The translations under genes and the position numbers were made by a program. A stretch of DNA of 64,000 bases from Alligator mississippiensis (Eukaryota; Chordata; Crocodylia; Alligatoridae): assembly GCF_030867095.1 (NCBI RefSeq), contig NC_081824.1, positions 398,667,329-398,731,328 of the forward strand, in the 5' to 3' direction. Under the pieces are notes generated by a model. That model ran no database searches, had not been told where the DNA came from, and was given only the letters and a program-made list of their open reading frames with translations. Positions 54,505 through 64,000 of the stretch are shown here, one piece after another. Each line of letters begins with the position of its first letter. The first letter of the stretch is position 1.

Positions 54505-55490
54505 GGTGTAAGAGGGTGCAGCAAAGACCACCTCTCTTCTCTAAGTACACCAGGTCTCCATCCCCACCTTCTCTTTCACATGCCATGCCTTGTTGTTTAA
54601 AGTTAGAGGGAGGTTGAATTTTATGAGAAGGGCAAAAGTTCCACCTGGATGAGGGCAGTCCTCTAGGCAGGGCTCCTCCTCCCACCTATCCCCTGATCCT
54701 TAACGCTCCAAGCCAGGTGTCTAAATCTGTGGCCTTAACGCTTGAATTATGACCTACTCAGGCAGTAACTGCCACCTAGTCTTTGTGCTCTTCATGCATT
54801 CTGCAATACTCAGTTTCATAGCCAAACTTATGACCTTCCATTTAAACTATTTGCTTGAAGGGCCACTAGACTTCTCAGGATAGGGTAATCAAAATGTTGA
54901 GTTTCCTTTGCCCTATGGCAATTTAGTCAGCTTCCTGCCTCTCCAGGGAACTCAACAATCACTTCTGCCAAGTTCCTAATACAGCACCTCCAAAATAATT
55001 TTTCCTTTTGGGCATCAGTTAGATCATCAAGCCTTTCCTGGTGCAACTCAATGAATTCTTGATCTAGTCTGGAAGGCCTACTATCAGCCAATTCGTTTCA
55101 CAGTGCAAGCTACTGTCTTTTACTTCCTTCTTCCCAGTAATTTTAAATGCATTCATCATTCCCCCATTCTTACAGAAGATCCATTAATTATCAATACATT
55201 CCTCAGTGTCCCTTGATTATAATAATTATCCATGAACTTGCCAGCCTCTCCTCATTACGTAAATTCAATTGATTCTCTCTTTCCTCTTAGAAATAATTCA
55301 TCCAACATGTGGGATAACCCTATCAATAGTTTGGGGTTACTGACATTTAATTCATTACATCCCCCCCAGCACCACCATTTTGCCACTTCTTATAGTAATT
55401 GATCAGTTGAATTCCTTTTCTGTCTCCCAGTCCCACTCTTCTGAGCTTTCCCCAAATTACCAGACACCACCATGTGCCAGCATGGCTGCT
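54505..55490 (-). mobile_element. Unassigned 1-kb insertion with minus-strand coding relics
   Basis: It interrupts the old CR1. On the minus strand it ends CTGCACCCTCTTACA at 54505, like the 3' end of an LTR, and near its other end contains TGGTGTCTGGTAATTTGGGG, which resembles a primer-binding-site region. A coding-like stretch on the minus strand near 55080-54950 reads LDQEFIELHQERLDDLTDAQ and then KEKLFWRCCIRNLAEVIVEF without stops. An LTR-retroelement fragment is the best guess; no family was recognised and no target duplication was found. Confidence 0.4.
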
Positions 55491-55735
55491 GGGATGTCTC
55501 AATGGCCTCAAGCTGCAACAGGGGAAATGTAGCTTGGAGATTAGGAGGGACTTTCTGAATATGCGGGTGGAACAGGCTACCTCGAAAAGCTGTGTAATCT
55601 CCATGCTTGGAAAGTGTCAAAAACAGGGTAGACAGATACCTGGTTGGGGTGGTTTAATCACAGATGATCCTGCTTGAGCAGGGGGCTGGATTAGATTACT
55701 TTTTGAGGTCCTTTCCAGCCCCATTTTCCTATGAC

Positions 55736-58555
55736 CATTTGTTGTTACGGTAGGGATTTAAACAGAAATCTGAGACTTAAAAGTAATGAAAGCAAGGGAG
55801 ACAGAAAAAATGGTCTGTGTACACTAGGAGTCAGATTCACTTTATACTCCTAAACAGCACCTACACATGTGTATCTTCCATTTTTGGCTCTTAGGCACAG
55901 TTTGCAACTCACCTCTGTGTGCACAAGCCCATATATGCCCTCAGATTTACTCACTTGGACTGCACTCTTGTTGGGCAGCTGCTTGGAGATATAGGATCAC
56001 CCAGGTATGGCTCAAAACTGTCATTGCAGAAAAAAAAAACAACTGGGCCACTAAAAGAAGGAGCTATGTGAACAAAATGTCTGAAAATAAGATTGTGGAT
56101 GAGTGAGATGGCTGAAGTTCTGAAAGGGAGGAGCCCTGGGTTTTAGTCTGGTGCCTTACTTCAAAGAAGAAGGAAACTTTCCCTGTGCTGTTTATCCAGT
56201 GAATATTAAATGCAGGATATGTGGGAGATTTAACATCCAGCTAGTCTGCCTCTTCCCCCCTTCTAGCTCTTCCAATATGCCACCCTCTATCTTACCTGCC
56301 CTGAGTTGATAGAATCAATTAACTAGGAAGCATCTGAAGCCTTTGAAGGGGTGGGGAAGGGGAAGTTCATTTATGTGACCTGGCTTCTCGTTTCACATTT
56401 TGGCAGGCCCTGATCTTCTTGTCTGAGGCCTGATTTGCTCTAGCTTCTCTCTTCAGCCCTGGGCCCATTTAATCCAGCCTTGGCTTTCTGATAGCCGCAG
56501 CACAGCTGGGAATTAGGCTTCACAGTAGGGTTTTGGCCCTCAGGGTCTCTCAGCCTAAAAGGGATTAAATCCCCATCCCCTGTCTCTCTCTCCATGTATG
56601 ACCCCTTGCCTTCAAAGTGTGAAAACACGCAGGATGCCTGAAAAGCTATCTCAACCTCCCCTCACAGTCACTTCTGGGCCTCTGGGCATCCATTACAAAA
56701 CAAAAATTAAAAATCATAACTGAAAGTTCTCCTGCTTTGGGGTAATGGACAAAGTGGCACCTAAACCACCTGGAAACAAAAAGGGAACACTGCAACAAAA
56801 CTCACTTCCCCTTCCAGGGCTACTTTCAGTGTCCATTTAGGCTTTCTCTCCCTTCAGAAGGGTCCATCTGACCTCTCCATGATCAGGGTTCCACTTCCTC
56901 TCCAGCCTTGGGGAAAGCTATGTACCCCCTGAGCTCTGCCCCTTTCTGCCAGCCTGGCCTATTAGATGGCCTGAGCACAGGAGCTGCACATTAGTCCCAG
57001 CCCTGCCAGCTGCCTTTGCCAAGGCCACAAAAAAACATACTCTGATTCTGCTGGTTTTGTAGCATGTTCCCAGGAACAGGGAAAGGGTTCCTCCTTATAG
57101 GGTACAATAGATCAGCTTCAATAGGAGGGGTCTTAACAGACAGACAGGGGATATTGGGGCTGAAGGACCTGGCGCTGGCATTGGCAGTGGCCCTGAGAAT
57201 TTGTAGGGGTTTGTGGACTCAGGAATGCCTGCCAGGCTACCTTTCTTCACAGCCCTCCCTGTGGAGGGGGAGGTAAGTCAAGCACTGTGTGATTCTAGTG
57301 GATCTCTTGTCTCTGTACTCACATAAGAAAAGGTAAAACACTTCAAACTAGTACTTCATTCAAATATATATTTTTTGTTGCTGCTATTTATATGTGACAT
57401 TTATACTTCCATACAACTAGCCCTCTGAAACATTTAAATTATTATTTCTGTCTGCACCCAGAGACTCACAGCTACCTCTCTCATTCCATTAATATGCAGA
57501 CTTATTGACAGCCTAATTTGCTTCCCTCAGGTTGTGATTCAACTTCTCTAACTTGCTAAGAGGGTAGATTTCCTTTTAGGTTACAGTTTAATTAAAGGAA
57601 GTGTCTATCAGCATGTTTTGGCACATGTTCTTTTAATGACCTGATAGGCTGATCCCAGATTCCAACAATCATGACTCCTTCCATGCCATATAGGCATGGC
57701 AGGATGTGTGATTTTGGGATCAGAGATCAGATCCCAATTTTACTATTACTACTTGTCAGTGAAGGAAGAGCTTAGGATCATGGTCCTGGATGAAAGCTGG
57801 GTGCCCACAGAACCAGGACCTACAGCTAGGTGGTCACAGTATGAATCAGAGCAGGCCAGGACTGAAAATTAGCTGATCAGTCCCAGCCCCAGAATGGTAT
57901 TGTGATCTTGAACCAACACTGCTGGATCCCAGACATAGGACTGCATTGGAGTCTGGAACCAGCTCAAGTTTGTTGCTATCCTGCCACATGTTCAGTTTAA
58001 GGCACAATGGAAACTATCCACAAAAATATTACACATCTTTTGTGGAATATTTGTGTGTTTAGTTTCCCATTTTCTCACACCATTTACTCCTTGAACACAT
58101 GGGAAGGTTATTATTTACAGTGTAATAAAGAGGTTAATTGTCTCTTAAGAGTAACATCTCCCAGAGATCCACATTTTCTCTTCCCAGAACAGTTACCTAA
58201 CCTCCAAGCAAAGGACTAGAAAGCACTGATAACATCTTCCATCACTTCTACTGAAGCTGTCCACTTGGACAGCAAAGAAGGGAAATAATTGGTGGGTTAT
58301 GGGGTTGGGGACTGTTTTAAGGGGTTATAATCAGATTAATATAATTCTTGAGGTTGTTTAATGCAAGTGGAACCACCCAGAGTGTTGAAATTATTCACCA
58401 AATCTTGCAGTTGTACATTTCATTCAAATTGTTGGTTTTATTATTAACTATTGTTATTATACATATTTTTCTTCTTTTGCTTATTCATTTCTTTTTCTGT
58501 ATATGGTTGTACATAATAAGGAAACCAATGAGTTCACTGGGTTTGGAGTAAATTC
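55736..58555. other. No gene seen
   Basis: About 2.8 kb with several 60-80-codon open stretches but no recognisable domains. The right part could hold decayed gag sequence of the Gypsy element that follows, but no motif supports it. Confidence 0.5.
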
Positions 58556-58724
58556 CTGGGTGGTGAGAATGAGGAACACCCCCTATCCTCCCAATACCTA
58601 GCAGAGGTATTATCTGGGTGGACCAAGGGCCTCAGATCCTTTGGATTCAAGGTGAGGAGGCCCTCAGCCACTCCTCAGAGACTGACCCCTTGACCACAGC
58701 CTTGTCAAAGTGGAGCTTCTGGTA

Positions 58725-58800
58725 TCTTTTGCTTTAAGTTTGGAGAGGATGGGTATAGGGTCAGGGAGTGCTCAAATGAAGAAAATCCAGATTTGGTGCT
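58725..58800 (+). pseudogene. Gypsy gag zinc-knuckle relic
   Basis: Translation gives CFKFGEDGYRVREC. The spacing is that of a C-x2-C-x4-H-x4-C knuckle, but the second cysteine is Phe and the histidine is Tyr, so zinc binding would be lost. Confidence 0.55.
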
Positions 58801-58944
58801 TCAAAGATGGTGAAACCTCTGGGTGCTGAAGGGAAATGACACTGGGGTCAGGACCTGGAGCCTCCTGTCACCCCATGATGCTTTGGCTCTACAGTCACAA
58901 AACACCAGAAACAGTTCCCACCTGGACTCATAGGCCCTCATGCA

Positions 58945-59290
58945 AAGGTGAACACCACTGTGAAAGGAGTTCAGTGCACTTCCCTTTTAGACAGTGGCTA
59001 CACAGGTGACTATTGTCTTTGAATCATTTTATGAACAATATCTGGGGCACTTGCTGTTTCATCCATTAACTGGTTTAGGCCTCTGCAGCCTCAGCCATGA
59101 TTTCTATCCCTACAATGGTTACATCATACTTTGCCTGGAATTTCTCACTAATGTGGTGGGGGTTAAGAAAAAAATGACTACAGCCACACTAGGTTGCCTG
59201 GACCCCGAGTGGATGAAGAGAGCCCCAATCATTGTAAGAACCAACTCGAGTTTATTTCAGTTGTTAGTCTGGTATTGCATATGAAAGGCT
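58945..59290 (+). pseudogene. Gypsy aspartic protease relic
   Basis: The end of the upstream frame gives CTSLLDSGYT (the D-S/T-G catalytic triad with S), followed one frame over by QVTIVFESFYEQYL (58994-59284, open 96 codons) and PIIVRTNSSL, the protease flap and C-terminal region of Gypsy pol. The frame changes immediately after the DSG triad. Confidence 0.65.
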
Positions 59291-59596
59291 GGGAGGCAAT
59301 ACATGAGGACATTGACTCTGTGCGTGTTGTGTGCCAAGGCATACCAAGCCATCAAGGACAAGTTAAGCTCCCAGAGTGACTCATGTGTGGGAACTCTTCA
59401 CTTCACCAGGGCTGCTGAGGAAATGGTACAGGCTCAGAGCAGCAGGATGTTGACAGTGAAGTGTCACTCTAGGGCCTGTGGGGGAATCACTATCTTGGGC
59501 ATTTTGGAACCCACTCATCATCAAGTCCCATGAAACAGATACTGGTACCTCATGGGGTGATAACCAATAGATGAGGCTACCAAAGGCAAGGTCATA

Positions 59597-60730
59597 GTGT
59601 CCGTGCTTAACGCTGCTACTAGAGACGTGTGTGTGAAACCAGGGCAGCAAATTGCTGAGATCACGGGAGCCGATGCAGCCTTGCCACATTTAAGTTCCAG
59701 TGCCATGCATGCCTTAGATGCTATACAGTTCTCATTTAATGACTCTCCCATACCGTTGGAGTGGAAACAATGGCTGCAAATGAAGCTGAGTCAGAGTCCT
59801 AAGGTATTCTCAACCCATGAGTGGGATGTGGGGCTTGCCACTGGAGTAGATTACCAGATACTGCTAAAACATGATAGACCATTTAGGGACTTTGGGACTC
59901 CTTAATAATTTCTTGTCATTGCAAGTTCTGGAGGTGCTTCCTAATATCCTCCACTTCAATCTAGAAGGATAGCCCTCACATAAGTAGAGGATATTAGGAA
60001 GCACCTCCAGAACTTGGTACGACAAGAAATTATTAAGGAGTCCCAAAGTCCCTATGGGTCACCCATTCTAGTTGTGAGAAGGAAAAATATGGACGTGTAT
60101 TGATTACTGAACTTTGAACAGCAGGACCACGGTGGATCAATACACAGTGCCCTGGGTTGAGGATGCTCTTAACTGCCTGGTGTGCAACAGGTGGTTTTCA
60201 GTGTTAGACCTTCGTAATGGTTATTACCCGATACCATTGAAGTAGGAAGACAAGGAGAAGACCACTTCCATATGTCCCCTTGGGTTCTTTCAACTTGAAA
60301 GAATGCCACAAGGGATGTCTGGAGCTCCTGCCATTTTTTAGTGGTTGATAGAAAGTGTGGTTGGCGACATGAATATTATGCAAGTTTTAGTTTATCGAGA
60401 TGACATCGTTGTGTTCAAGAAAACACTGAAAGAGCATGAGGAACAAGTAATGAGAGAGTCTGGAAGCTGTTAGACTCAAGTTGGCACATGGTAAGTGCCA
60501 TTTCTGCCAGTTGGCCATGAAGTATGTGAGGCATAGTGTGTCATCAGACAGGGTTAGCATAGACCCTGTCAAAATTAAGGCAACGACAACCTGGCCACGA
60601 ACTAACCGCTCCTGGGATCTAAAGTGATTCCCCAGGTTTACAGGGTACTAAAGACACTTTGTGTGGGATTATGCAGTAATCGTGAAATCCTTAACTGAGT
60701 TGGCCCAAGGATACTGGCTAGGAAAGCATA
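59597..60730 (+). pseudogene. Gypsy reverse transcriptase relic
   Basis: The open piece 59597-59905 contains EWKQWLQMKLSQSPKVFSTH and EWDVGLATGVDYQI, the linker before the RT. After the inverted duplication the RT continues with VEDIRKHLQNLVRQEIIKES and PYGSPILVVRRKN (about 59985-60090), LDLRNGYYPIPL (motif A), MPQGMSGAPA (motif B, near 60305) and VYRDDIVVF (catalytic YxDD with both aspartates kept, near 60390). HFVWDYAVIVKSLTELAQGY near 60650 is the tether/RNase H border. At least seven stops or frame breaks occur. Confidence 0.75.
59884..60054. repeat. 73-nt inverted duplication with 25-nt loop inside Gypsy RT
   Basis: Positions 59884-59956 are the near-exact reverse complement of 59982-60054 (four mismatches in 73 nt, three of them clustered around 59918-59921). 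The right arm is the genuine RT-coding sequence; the left arm is an inverted copy inserted just upstream. The 25-nt loop is 59957-59981. Flanking coding sequence resumes on both sides. Confidence 0.9.
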
Positions 60731-60830
60731 AAAGAGGAAGAAACAATATAGGGCCTGGAAATAAAGAGGGCCTTTCAAGGTGTGGCCTTGAAATGAACAA
60801 TGATTTCCCATCAGGCTATTCTTAAATTAT

Positions 60831-61904
60831 ATGTCACATAACTGGTATTGTGACAGTAGGGGGTTGGGGAGCAAACCACTACAATAGAAGCAGGCAGGCA
60901 TTCCATCATTAAGTCATGATTTCATGAATTAAAATGACAGATATTTAAATGTTAATTCTTTTGTGGAATGCAAGCATCATTAAAGAGTCAGTACTTATAG
61001 GTTTCACTATTATATATTTTATCACCATGTACAGTCATGGATTTCTTTATACATATAATCTTACAACCATGTAGCAGAGAAAATGAGATTACTCAAATAT
61101 ATTCCTCCACCTCAGTAAAATTCACATGAATATTACATATATACCTACAGCCACCCAGTAGAAATAATGAGATTACAACTACTCCTACTTCTTCCAAGGA
61201 TAAGAAGAAGAAACTACTGTACTCTACATGATTATATTTCTGAAGTTATTGTAAAGGACAAAGGAGATTACAGTTGTCTAATAACGAAGGTGCAGAAAAA
61301 TCACTATTAAATCTTTGCAGTATTAGCCCCTACAATGTGTCGTCAACCTACATGATGAAAAACTGAGAAATTCCCCATTACATATTTTTTTTACTAACTT
61401 AATGAGGAAAAACACAGTGAAAAGAACTTTAATGGTTATGTTCAAGACCTAATAGTTATAGTAATCTTACTATAGTTAAGCAGAAAAAAGAAAAAAAAGA
61501 AATTAGGAATAAAATAAGAATGCCCCTCTCAACTAAGATAAGATTTTTACTTTCTTATACCCAATTGATTAGCCAAAAAGTCAAGGTCTTTCAGGTTATT
61601 CTAGCTGGGAGGAGAAAATTATGATGGATGATGGAGTCATGTTTCTTTGACAACCCTGATTTTCTCTTTTAGGGTTTTTTGTTTTTAATAAACACACTAT
61701 TTCTTGGATTCCTGAAATAGCAGGAATCATGTAGCACAAGACATTTTCTTTGCTTTCAGCCCTAAACCACCTAACCTCATATCTCCCCCTCTGTCTAGAC
61801 TCTTTTCATGATCACAAAACCAGTAACTGATAGGTTTCTCTGATACATCCTTTCTGGTTTCTCACACCACCTCTCTCACCTTGTTGCCAAGGAACCTCAT
61901 AGCA
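60831..61904. other. No gene seen
   Basis: AT-rich unique DNA. Confidence 0.55.
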
Positions 61905-62010
61905 TACTAGGCTGCACTAGCAGGAGTGTTGCCAGCTGACTGAGGGAAGTGGTTATTCCCCTGTATTTGGCATGGGTGAGGCCACATCTGGAGTACTGGT
62001 GTAGATACTT
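61905..62010 (+). mobile_element. CR1 RT C-terminal scrap
   Basis: Translation reads EVVIPLYLAWVRPHLEYWCR, the CR1 motif seen at 36600 and 38620. Truncated at both ends, about 100 bp. Confidence 0.6.
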
Positions 62011-63395
62011 TTTGGGACTTCTTCCTGCTAGCCTCCTGGTTAGCCTCCATGAGCTCTCCCCTACCTGTATCCTTTCCTGCCATGACTTGATGCAACACCT
62101 AGTGAGGACACTCTCAGACATCAGGCCCATGTCTGGGCTGCATCCCTCCTGACCTCAGTCCAATTTTACTCTAGCTGTGCCTACTAGCTGGGAGCCCACT
62201 GGTCAGGGCTGTGAGCTTTAGGTGCAATGGGTATATTGCACCATTTTCAGTCCCATCTGGCTTTTCCCTGCTGGGCTCAGAGTTAACCCTATAGTCTCTG
62301 TCCTCTGCCTTCCCAATCATGTTGGGATTTGGGGTACTCCATGAGCACCCCCTTTCCTCTGCTTCCCCTACACCTACCACCCAGACCACCAGGTTGAGCA
62401 TTGCCTACAATCCTGCTGTTGGCTTGACTCAAAACCAAAAGGGTCTGCCTTAGGTACATCTCATCCCTGGAGCAGCATTCTCTAAGCCAAAACCAAAATA
62501 ACAAACAAGTTCCAGATCTCACTTTGCTCCCAATACAATGTTACCAGCATTCCTTGCTTGGCTGCTCCCTGGAATCACTTCTTCCCTGCTCTGAGTTCAT
62601 TTCCTCTGCCTCTTCACAGGGAATTGCATCCCCTAGGAATTCTCTGGCCAAACTGCTTCTCTGGCCAGAAGCTTAAGTTTATAAAGTGCGATGCAGGTCA
62701 CCTGACTTCTCTACTTCAGCCCTGGGGTAATCAGGGACTCACAACAGCTGGATCCAGTTGCTGTCTTGTTTCAAACTCCTCAGCTTGCTAGTGAGCTGCA
62801 ATAGCTCCCAGAGAACATGAACAACAATGACCAAGCTAACATGGTGGAGGGAAGGGGAGTGTAAGGGGTTGCAGTGAGAACATGAGCGCAAGATACGGTT
62901 GGGGGAATAGGGAGTGAACTACACCCAAGACAGCCAGGGGGATCCAAAGGAAAGGGACAACCCAGAAAACCCAAGAGAGGGCAAGGGAGTGGGGAGTAAA
63001 AATATATAGGAAGTGGGGGTGCGGCGGGGGGGGAGCCTCAGCACCATTGTCCCTCTATTAACAGTGTAGAGGCCATTACACTTATGCATTTGCAGCACAC
63101 GGTTATCTTAAATGAAGTGCTGCAGTTCTACACAAGCCTTAACAATATTTTTGTTAGAAGGCAAGAGTCAGAAATGCTATGCTATGGATTTTTAAACCAT
63201 TTTATAAGCTCCGTAGAAGAGATTTTATTATTAATTAATTTATTTGCAATTATTCTTTTGTAGCACTGAGTTGGGAAGCATCAGGGGACACTTACTGGGC
63301 CACTGACAGTGCTGTGACTCATAAATAGCATTGTGTTTGTAGAGTGTTATGTATAAGGGGAATCACATTATAACATCCTTTTCTTTTTTGTCTAG
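62011..63395. other. No gene seen
   Basis: Moderately GC-rich DNA to about 63050, then AT-rich. Includes GGGGTGCGGCGGGGGGGGAG near 63017. Nothing recognised. Confidence 0.5.
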
Positions 63396-63473
63396 TCAGC
63401 TAACCACAGCAGCCTAAGAGATGTCAAGGACACCATCCACTTACTCATGGAAACAAATTTCTTACCTGATGAG
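63396..63473 (+). CDS. Candidate 78-nt internal exon, unidentified gene
   Basis: An excellent acceptor (CCTTTTCTTTTTTGTCTAG, ending at 63395) is followed by 78 nt and a donor-like GAG|gtagca. Only frame 0 is open, giving 26 codons: SANHSSLRDVKDTIHLLMET and then NFLPDE. The two other frames close within 2-7 codons. The peptide looks like an amphipathic helix with normal residue usage. The length is a multiple of three with phase 0 at both ends. No protein family was recognised and the donor is only moderate. Confidence 0.35.
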
Positions 63474-64000
63474 GTAGCAAAAAAAATTTTTTTTTCTAAG
63501 TGAGATCCAAAGAGGGCTCATGATAAAAACAGAACAAAACAAAACAAAAAAAATACTGCCAGCAGGTTGCCATGTTGAGAGAGATGTTTAGTCTGTATTC
63601 ATGTCTTATTTCAATATGACAAAATAGAACTAATAAGTGAAATATAATATGGATCCATGAAAACTGAAAAAATTGGTATGAATTAGTCAGAGTCCAACAC
63701 ATAACCATTATTCCTCACTGAATTTGATCAGTGTTCCATAAACCCCTTCATAAAACAAAGTGAAAGAGAGAGTAATGTGTATAGAAATGCTTTATTTATA
63801 AACTGGAACAACCCCATTTCAGTAGCATATGGACTGCATCTCGAATCAGATCCTTTAGCTTTGCCTTTCTTGCCTGCATACAAATTAACATTGGAACATG
63901 AAATTATTAATTACTGAGCAATAAATAATATCTGTATCTATTAAAATATTTTTAATTTAGAGCTTAAGATGGAAAGCTAAGTTCAACCTTAACTTTGTGT
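63474..64000. other. No gene seen
   Basis: AT-rich DNA, intron-like if the preceding exon is real. Confidence 0.5.

Larger units (their letters stand above)
52690..55735 (+). mobile_element. Old CR1-type LINE with two insertions
   Basis: The plus-strand element is an AT-rich, diverged CR1 lineage. It reads through the ORF2 linker (52690-53250), RT (53482-54500) and 3' end (55490-55735, with TTTTTGAGGTCCTTTCCAGC). A MITE occupies 53256-53478, and a 1-kb unrelated insertion occupies about 54505-55490, with some CR1 sequence lost at that junction. The 3' octamers are no longer visible. Confidence 0.8.
58560..60830 (+). mobile_element. Ty3/Gypsy retrotransposon relic (gag end to RNase H border)
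   Basis: The plus-strand order is gag zinc knuckle, aspartic protease, RT and the start of the tether/RNase H region, which is the Ty3/Gypsy order. No LTRs, integrase or complete gag were found, so it is an internal fragment. Many stops and frameshifts are present, and an inverted duplication lies in the RT N-terminal region (59884-60054). Confidence 0.75.

Noticed and set aside
1..64000. CRISPR arrays, bacterial operons, rRNA genes and intact tRNA genes
   Set aside because: None is present. The microsatellites are simple repeats without spacers, and the tRNA-like pair at 6565-6690 does not form a credible tRNA.

Overview
This looks like an intergenic or intronic stretch of a vertebrate nuclear genome. 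It is AT-rich, has no operons, and no intact host gene could be recognised. The repeat content points to a non-avian reptile, most likely a crocodilian and possibly a turtle: many CR1 LINE copies whose 3' ends carry a TCTATGAA octamer, Penelope-like elements with a GIY-YIG endonuclease, a Tx1-clade LINE, a Ty3/Gypsy relic, and several MITE families of hAT type or with 3-bp target duplications. The organism call is inference from repeat content.

Layout. 0.3-3.4 kb: a palindromic MITE, then a 1.9-kb CR1 copy with a dead RT. 3.4-12.6 kb: mostly unique AT-rich DNA with a putative solo LTR (4.9-5.6 kb), a CR1 scrap, an inverted pair of tRNA-like segments, a possible exon at 8.2 kb and small Penelope and CR1 scraps. 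12.6-15.1 kb: a Penelope fragment beside a CR1 split by a hAT-type element, which itself holds a Penelope copy with an inverted 5' part. 16.4-21.1 kb: a long minus-strand CR1 interrupted by a 201-bp hAT MITE and by a 1.75-kb insertion carrying a GC-rich repetitive reading frame and a promoter-like block. 21.7 kb: another foldback MITE. 24.06-29.26 kb: a 5.2-kb minus-strand Tx1-clade LINE with ORF1 zinc knuckle, endonuclease, RT and C-terminal Cys/His motif, flanked by a duplicated GGAA microsatellite.

29.3-41.5 kb: mainly unique DNA with a hairpin-forming inverted repeat at 31.1 kb, MITEs, and CR1 copies at 36.5 and 38.5 kb (the latter with an open 190-codon frame). 41.5-44.6 kb: two Penelope copies in opposite orientation, one with an open endonuclease frame and the other holding a small nested CR1. 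45-50.3 kb: a decayed minus-strand reading frame of unknown family, a CR1 3' end, a G/C-asymmetric foldback region and a Penelope scrap. 51-55.7 kb: degenerate tandem repeats, a CR1 with an open 284-codon RT frame, a hAT MITE, and an older CR1 broken by a foldback MITE and by a 1-kb insertion with minus-strand coding relics. 58.6-60.8 kb: a broken Ty3/Gypsy gag-pol containing a striking 73-nt inverted duplication. 63.4 kb: a possible 78-nt host exon.

Nearly all recognisable protein-coding sequence is retrotransposon-derived. The nesting gives a relative history: older CR1 copies are the targets, while hAT MITEs, 3-bp-TSD MITEs and Penelope elements are the later arrivals. The most unusual items are the inverted duplication in the Gypsy pol, the CR1/hAT/Penelope nest, the Tx1 LINE set in a GGAA microsatellite, and the 1.75-kb insertion with its own promoter-like block.
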